From positions 1-64,000 of the forward strand of contig JAKADO010000004.1 in assembly GCA_021820485.1 (NCBI GenBank): a stretch of 64,000 nucleotides of DNA, in the 5' to 3' direction. This document shows, piece by piece, positions 60,280 to 64,000 of the stretch. Within the stretch, counting starts at the first letter, position 1; every line of letters starts with the position of its first letter. This DNA comes from Bacillota bacterium. Its GTDB lineage: Bacteria > Bacillota > Sulfobacillia > Sulfobacillales > Sulfobacillaceae. Below the pieces are notes generated by a model that did no database searches, was not told the DNA's origin, and saw only the letters and a list, made by a program, of their open reading frames with translations. The position numbers and the translations under genes are program-made.

Positions 60280-60362
60280 TGTCTTTGGGATGACGTAACC
60301 GATATCAGGGTTTTGTATTAGAATATCCTTGCAGACGTCAAATTCTGAAGGAGCACCCAACT

Positions 60363-61337
60363 ATGCCTGTCACCCGGATAACCCCGCACGTGGTCCTACT
60401 GCCCGTTCCGGTCCCACTGCCCGTGCACCACACCAATTGCTATGCCCTTGACACCGAAGATGGCTTCATCCTCATCGACACCGGCATGGACACTCCCGAC
60501 GCCAGAACTGCATGGCAGGCCTACGATGCCGAATTGGGACTGCACCGCAACCGTGTCCGACTCATCTTCGTGACCCACTTTCATCCGGACCACTTGGGCC
60601 TGGCCCATTGGCTCAGCGATCGCTTTGAGGCGCCGGTCGCCATGATGGCGGGCGACGCGGATACCGCAGAACATTACCTGGACTCGCCGGAAAGTCTGAC
60701 GGACGAGACCGCGCGCAACTTTTACACCGCGCATGGGGTTCCTCACGACCTCTTGGAGTCTTGGCGGAAGCTGGATGATGCCTTTCATCAGACCTTGTCA
60801 TTGCCGGCGGTGATCGAGCGTTACCACGATGGCCAAACCCTCAACATTGGCGCCCTGCGGCTCCAGTTGATTGAGCAAGGCGGCCACACGGACCACCAAG
60901 GGCTGGTGTACCTAGAGGATCAAAACTTGCTCTTCACGGGGGATCAGGTGCTGGCGCGCATTACACCCAATGTGAGCCGGTGGCCTGCGGGGCATTCCAA
61001 TCCGCTTGACGCCTACCTGAACTCCCTCCGGATGCTTCTTAAGCTGGGCCATCCCCAGGGGCTGCCAGCCCACGAAGCCATGCTGGATGATGTCAACGTG
61101 AGAATTCATGAACTCATCGCCCACCATGACCGCCGCAATCGCGACATTTTAGGGATACTGGGTGAGTCGCCCAGCTCCGCCTATGACCTCACACCCAAAT
61201 TGTTTCGGCGCAACCTCGATGGATATCAGTTCCGGTTCGCGCTTGGCGAAGCCTTAGCTCACTTGGAATTCCTCACGCAGCAAGACACCGTTCGAGTGAG
61301 TCAATCCCACGGCATCTGGATCTATGAGTGTTCCTAA
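60363..61337 (+). CDS. MBL-fold metallo-hydrolase
   Basis: VTHFHPDHLGLA, EQGGHTDHQGLVYLEDQNLLFTGDQVL. Confidence 0.92.
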   Translation: MPVTRITPHVVLLPVPVPLPVHHTNCYALDTEDGFILIDTGMDTPDARTAWQAYDAELGLHRNRVRLIFVTHFHPDHLGLAHWLSDRFEAPVAMMAGDADTAEHYLDSPESLTDETARNFYTAHGVPHDLLESWRKLDDAFHQTLSLPAVIERYHDGQTLNIGALRLQLIEQGGHTDHQGLVYLEDQNLLFTGDQVLARITPNVSRWPAGHSNPLDAYLNSLRMLLKLGHPQGLPAHEAMLDDVNVRIHELIAHHDRRNRDILGILGESPSSAYDLTPKLFRRNLDGYQFRFALGEALAHLEFLTQQDTVRVSQSHGIWIYECS

Positions 61338-61357
61338 GTGGAAAGGAGAGAGTTTCC

Positions 61358-62113
61358 GTGAAGCCCTGGGTCACCTTTGACCTCGACAATACCCTCTTGC
61401 GAAATCCCTACTGGCGCCTCCACTTCCGTCCCTGGCTGGAAGAGCAGGCAGCGCGTCAAGGTACGGATTATCGCGCGCTCTGGAATGCTTTCCGGCTGGA
61501 GGGCGAACGTCGGTGGCGTCAGGGACAGTGGGTGGAATCCTTTGATTGGCCGGATATTGCCCGTGAACTGGGATTGGAACCGCTCCCCGATCCCGTCCGA
61601 CCCTCTGCCCACGAAGTGCGGGCTCTCATCCTTCCCGGAGCCGAATCAGCCCTGAGACGACTGCATGCCGCCGATGTCCGCCTCGGTGTCGTCACCAATG
61701 GATTTCTGCGGTTCCAGAAGCCATACCTGGACGCGCTGGGCTGGGAGTATGGCTTCAAGGTTGTTGTAACCCCCGATCTGGTGGGAGCCGCCAAGCCCGC
61801 TGCCCGTGTCATGGCTCACGTCAGTCCGGGATTAGCCCACATCGGGGACCGTTTGAGTCACGACATTCTGGTGGCCCAGCGCACCGATCGAGTCGGAATT
61901 TTAATTGGGGAAGGCCGATTGGAGACCGACCGCATCGATCCGCTCGGGCCCGCCCGAATTATTCCCGACATTCACCTGCACCACTTAGGCGATTTGCCAA
62001 ACATCGTCACCTGGTTGTTAAACCGCGATCAACAGGCATCGTCTCCAAGGGATGGATTGCGACCCCGCTCCCCAGTGTCACTGCCGCATCAACGACCGAT
62101 TGGTGATGTGTGA
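61358..62113 (+). CDS. HAD-superfamily hydrolase
   Basis: TFDLDNTLLRNPYW, GVVTNGF, GAAKPAARVM, HIGDRLSHDI. Start refined to GTG at 61358 (AAAGGAGAG). Confidence 0.88.
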   Translation: MKPWVTFDLDNTLLRNPYWRLHFRPWLEEQAARQGTDYRALWNAFRLEGERRWRQGQWVESFDWPDIARELGLEPLPDPVRPSAHEVRALILPGAESALRRLHAADVRLGVVTNGFLRFQKPYLDALGWEYGFKVVVTPDLVGAAKPAARVMAHVSPGLAHIGDRLSHDILVAQRTDRVGILIGEGRLETDRIDPLGPARIIPDIHLHHLGDLPNIVTWLLNRDQQASSPRDGLRPRSPVSLPHQRPIGDV

Positions 62114-64000
62114 AATAGAAGATCTGGGTCGTCTGGGCAAGGGAATGCAAGACCTTCAGAGTGGCCAGGGTCCGCTCATCGTCAAAATGCACCAGAATAT
62201 CGTCAAGAATCATGGGGAGCGGCTGTGACTGCGCCAAGTGCTGCTCCACAAAGGCTAGTCTCAGGGCAAAAAACAGCTGGTCACGGGTCCCGTCGCTCAG
62301 CATGTCGATCCGTCGTCTCTGAACGCCGCCCAATTCCGCCTCCAGATACGGTGCATGCCCATCATGCTCCACCGCGATGCCTTGGTATCGACCAGCCGTC
62401 AATTCGCGAAACAGTTCTCCTGCCCGGGATACCACCGAGGATTGGTTTCGTTCGCGAAACGTGTCAACCGCCCGCGCCAAAACCTGCCGCGCCAATTCCA
62501 CCCGAAGATATTCATTGAAGTACCGATCGACTTCGGCTAAGTGACCCTCTGCCGCTTGGGCACTCTCTGCGGCTTCCGACGCGTTGCCGTTCAGCGCTTG
62601 AAAAGCCATCTGGGATTCCATGCGCTGGCGATGAACGTCGTCCACCCGCGTCCGAACCTCCGCCAATTTTGCGTCTAGGGCTTCCAGCCGCCCTTCCAGC
62701 CCGTCCGTTCCAACCGAAGCGTTGAGGTGCACGACTTCTTGTTCCAGATCGGCAAGAGAAAGACCATCGCCCACCTCGCGAAGCAAATTCTCGTGATCCC
62801 GAACTTCCGAAGCCAGCCTCTTCTGCGCGACTGACTGCTGCACCAGCGTGAGCAAACCCTGGTCATCCGCACAATGATAGGCCGACCGCCATTCCGCCAG
62901 CTCGCGCTCCCGATTCTCCCATTCGTCTAAAGCAGCCTTCAGTTGTTCCTCCCGAACCTCAACTTCCCGAGCCAAGCTCTCGTAGCTTTGCTGAGAGGCT
63001 TGAGCCGTGCTGAGACGATCCCGCACATGGCGCACCCAGACGGCCACCGTCGGGAAATCCGTCATGCGTTCCCCGAAACGTTCGCAGAGCATCCGTGCAC
63101 GGGCCTCAAACCGATGGACCGCCTGCTGTTTGGCTGCAATCTCCGATTCAATCCGCTCCATGTCCGCCACAGCGCTGAAGAGCTCCTTCAATCGAGCCAC
63201 ATACCGGACCGCGATTTCTGGTGCTTCCGGCAGGAGCGGATGCCGAGATCGCAAGCTGGACCACTGTTCTTCAACTCTGGCCAATGTCTGTTGGGCCCTC
63301 TCCACCGCGGCGGTCTCATCACGCAGCGAGCCCTCGGCGACGGCCAACCGGGTCCGCAATTGCTCCCGATCCTGCTCCTGCTCCCGGATAACCTCAAGAT
63401 CTTGGAGCGCAGAGGCCAAGAGATGCGACAGGTCACCGTCGGTCCACTCGAGGGAGAGTGTCCTCGCCTCCTCCATCAGTCGGCGCCGGTACTCGTCACG
63501 CTGCGAGCTGAGATATCTCAGGTGCTCCTCGAGCGATTCCATTTGAGCCGCCCGCTCCCGCAAGGGTCGATGGACATTGGTCAGAAAGTCCTTCATCTCG
63601 GATGGGCTTTTTGGCTCGATGCCGGCCGCCACCCACTCCGCTCTCCAACGCTCGTGCCATTGCTGAACCTCTTTCTCAAGGGTCAAATGCCGGTCGGTCC
63701 AGAACGCGATGCTTTGTTCAGCCTGTTCCAACTGCCGGCGCAGCAGCGCCCGTTGCGCCGACCCGCGGGCATCCCGCCGCATCCAGTCAGCCGTTTCGTC
63801 AGCGCGTTGCACCGCCGCCTCGAACGCTTCGGCAAGCGTTCCCGTGCCGGCATAATCCCGAACATCCTCCGAACTGGCACCATTCTCCAGCCATGCCTGC
63901 TTCACCAATCGCCAGCCCCGATCACGCTGAGCACGCGATGCCTGAAGGTCCTCTTCAATGGGGACGCCGCCGGACTCTTCAATTTCAGCCAATTGATGGG
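62007..64000 (-). CDS. YhaN-like SMC/RecN-type coiled-coil ATPase, C-terminal part, truncated at right edge
   Basis: Long coiled coil; DMLSDGTRDQLFFALRLAFVEQHLAQSQPLPMILDDILVHFDDERT (signature and Walker B); no Walker A in window. Confidence 0.8.
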   Translation of the reverse strand, partial: HQLAEIEESGGVPIEEDLQASRAQRDRGWRLVKQAWLENGASSEDVRDYAGTGTLAEAFEAAVQRADETADWMRRDARGSAQRALLRRQLEQAEQSIAFWTDRHLTLEKEVQQWHERWRAEWVAAGIEPKSPSEMKDFLTNVHRPLRERAAQMESLEEHLRYLSSQRDEYRRRLMEEARTLSLEWTDGDLSHLLASALQDLEVIREQEQDREQLRTRLAVAEGSLRDETAAVERAQQTLARVEEQWSSLRSRHPLLPEAPEIAVRYVARLKELFSAVADMERIESEIAAKQQAVHRFEARARMLCERFGERMTDFPTVAVWVRHVRDRLSTAQASQQSYESLAREVEVREEQLKAALDEWENRERELAEWRSAYHCADDQGLLTLVQQSVAQKRLASEVRDHENLLREVGDGLSLADLEQEVVHLNASVGTDGLEGRLEALDAKLAEVRTRVDDVHRQRMESQMAFQALNGNASEAAESAQAAEGHLAEVDRYFNEYLRVELARQVLARAVDTFRERNQSSVVSRAGELFRELTAGRYQGIAVEHDGHAPYLEAELGGVQRRRIDMLSDGTRDQLFFALRLAFVEQHLAQSQPLPMILDDILVHFDDERTLATLKVLHSLAQTTQIFYFTHHQSVVDAAVTLGSGVAIHPLETMPVDRGLTTR

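Overview
64 kb of gene-dense, GC-rich chromosome. Gene content points to an endospore-forming Firmicutes lineage, possibly a Sulfobacillus-like acidophile (taxonomy is inference). There is no prophage, CRISPR array, transposon, rRNA or tRNA that I could support. Most of the window is housekeeping. The main blocks are: (i) citrate synthase, NUDIX and gpr; (ii) GT51 transglycosylase and a SpoVB-like flippase; (iii) a heat-shock operon hspR-dnaK-dnaJ-clpB plus a ResA/TlpA-like thioredoxin; (iv) a ClC channel and a TsdA-like dihaem cytochrome c; (v) a complete trpEGDCFBA operon followed by aroF-tyrA-aroA, with a T-box leader in front of each half; (vi) the conserved Firmicutes block recG-fakA(yloV)-asp23(yloU)-rpmB-hslO-spoVM-rpe-rsgA-prkC-prpC-rlmN-rsmB-fmt-priA-coaBC-rpoZ-remA; (vii) an ABC transporter, DedA, dapF, a Ca-type P-ATPase and a DMT transporter; (viii) proBA, glutamate synthase, an MBL hydrolase, a HAD hydrolase and a partial YhaN-like ATPase at the right edge. 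I did not find a clearly novel multi-gene system. The observations most worth checking are a 26-codon spoVM gene absent as such from the ORF track, a zinc-ribbon gene that appears to need an AUU start, the paired T-box leaders, an ARG-box-like 13-mer shared by the proB and glutamate-synthase upstream regions, a reduced DnaJ zinc domain in a GrpE-less HspR operon, and the TsdA-like cytochrome.
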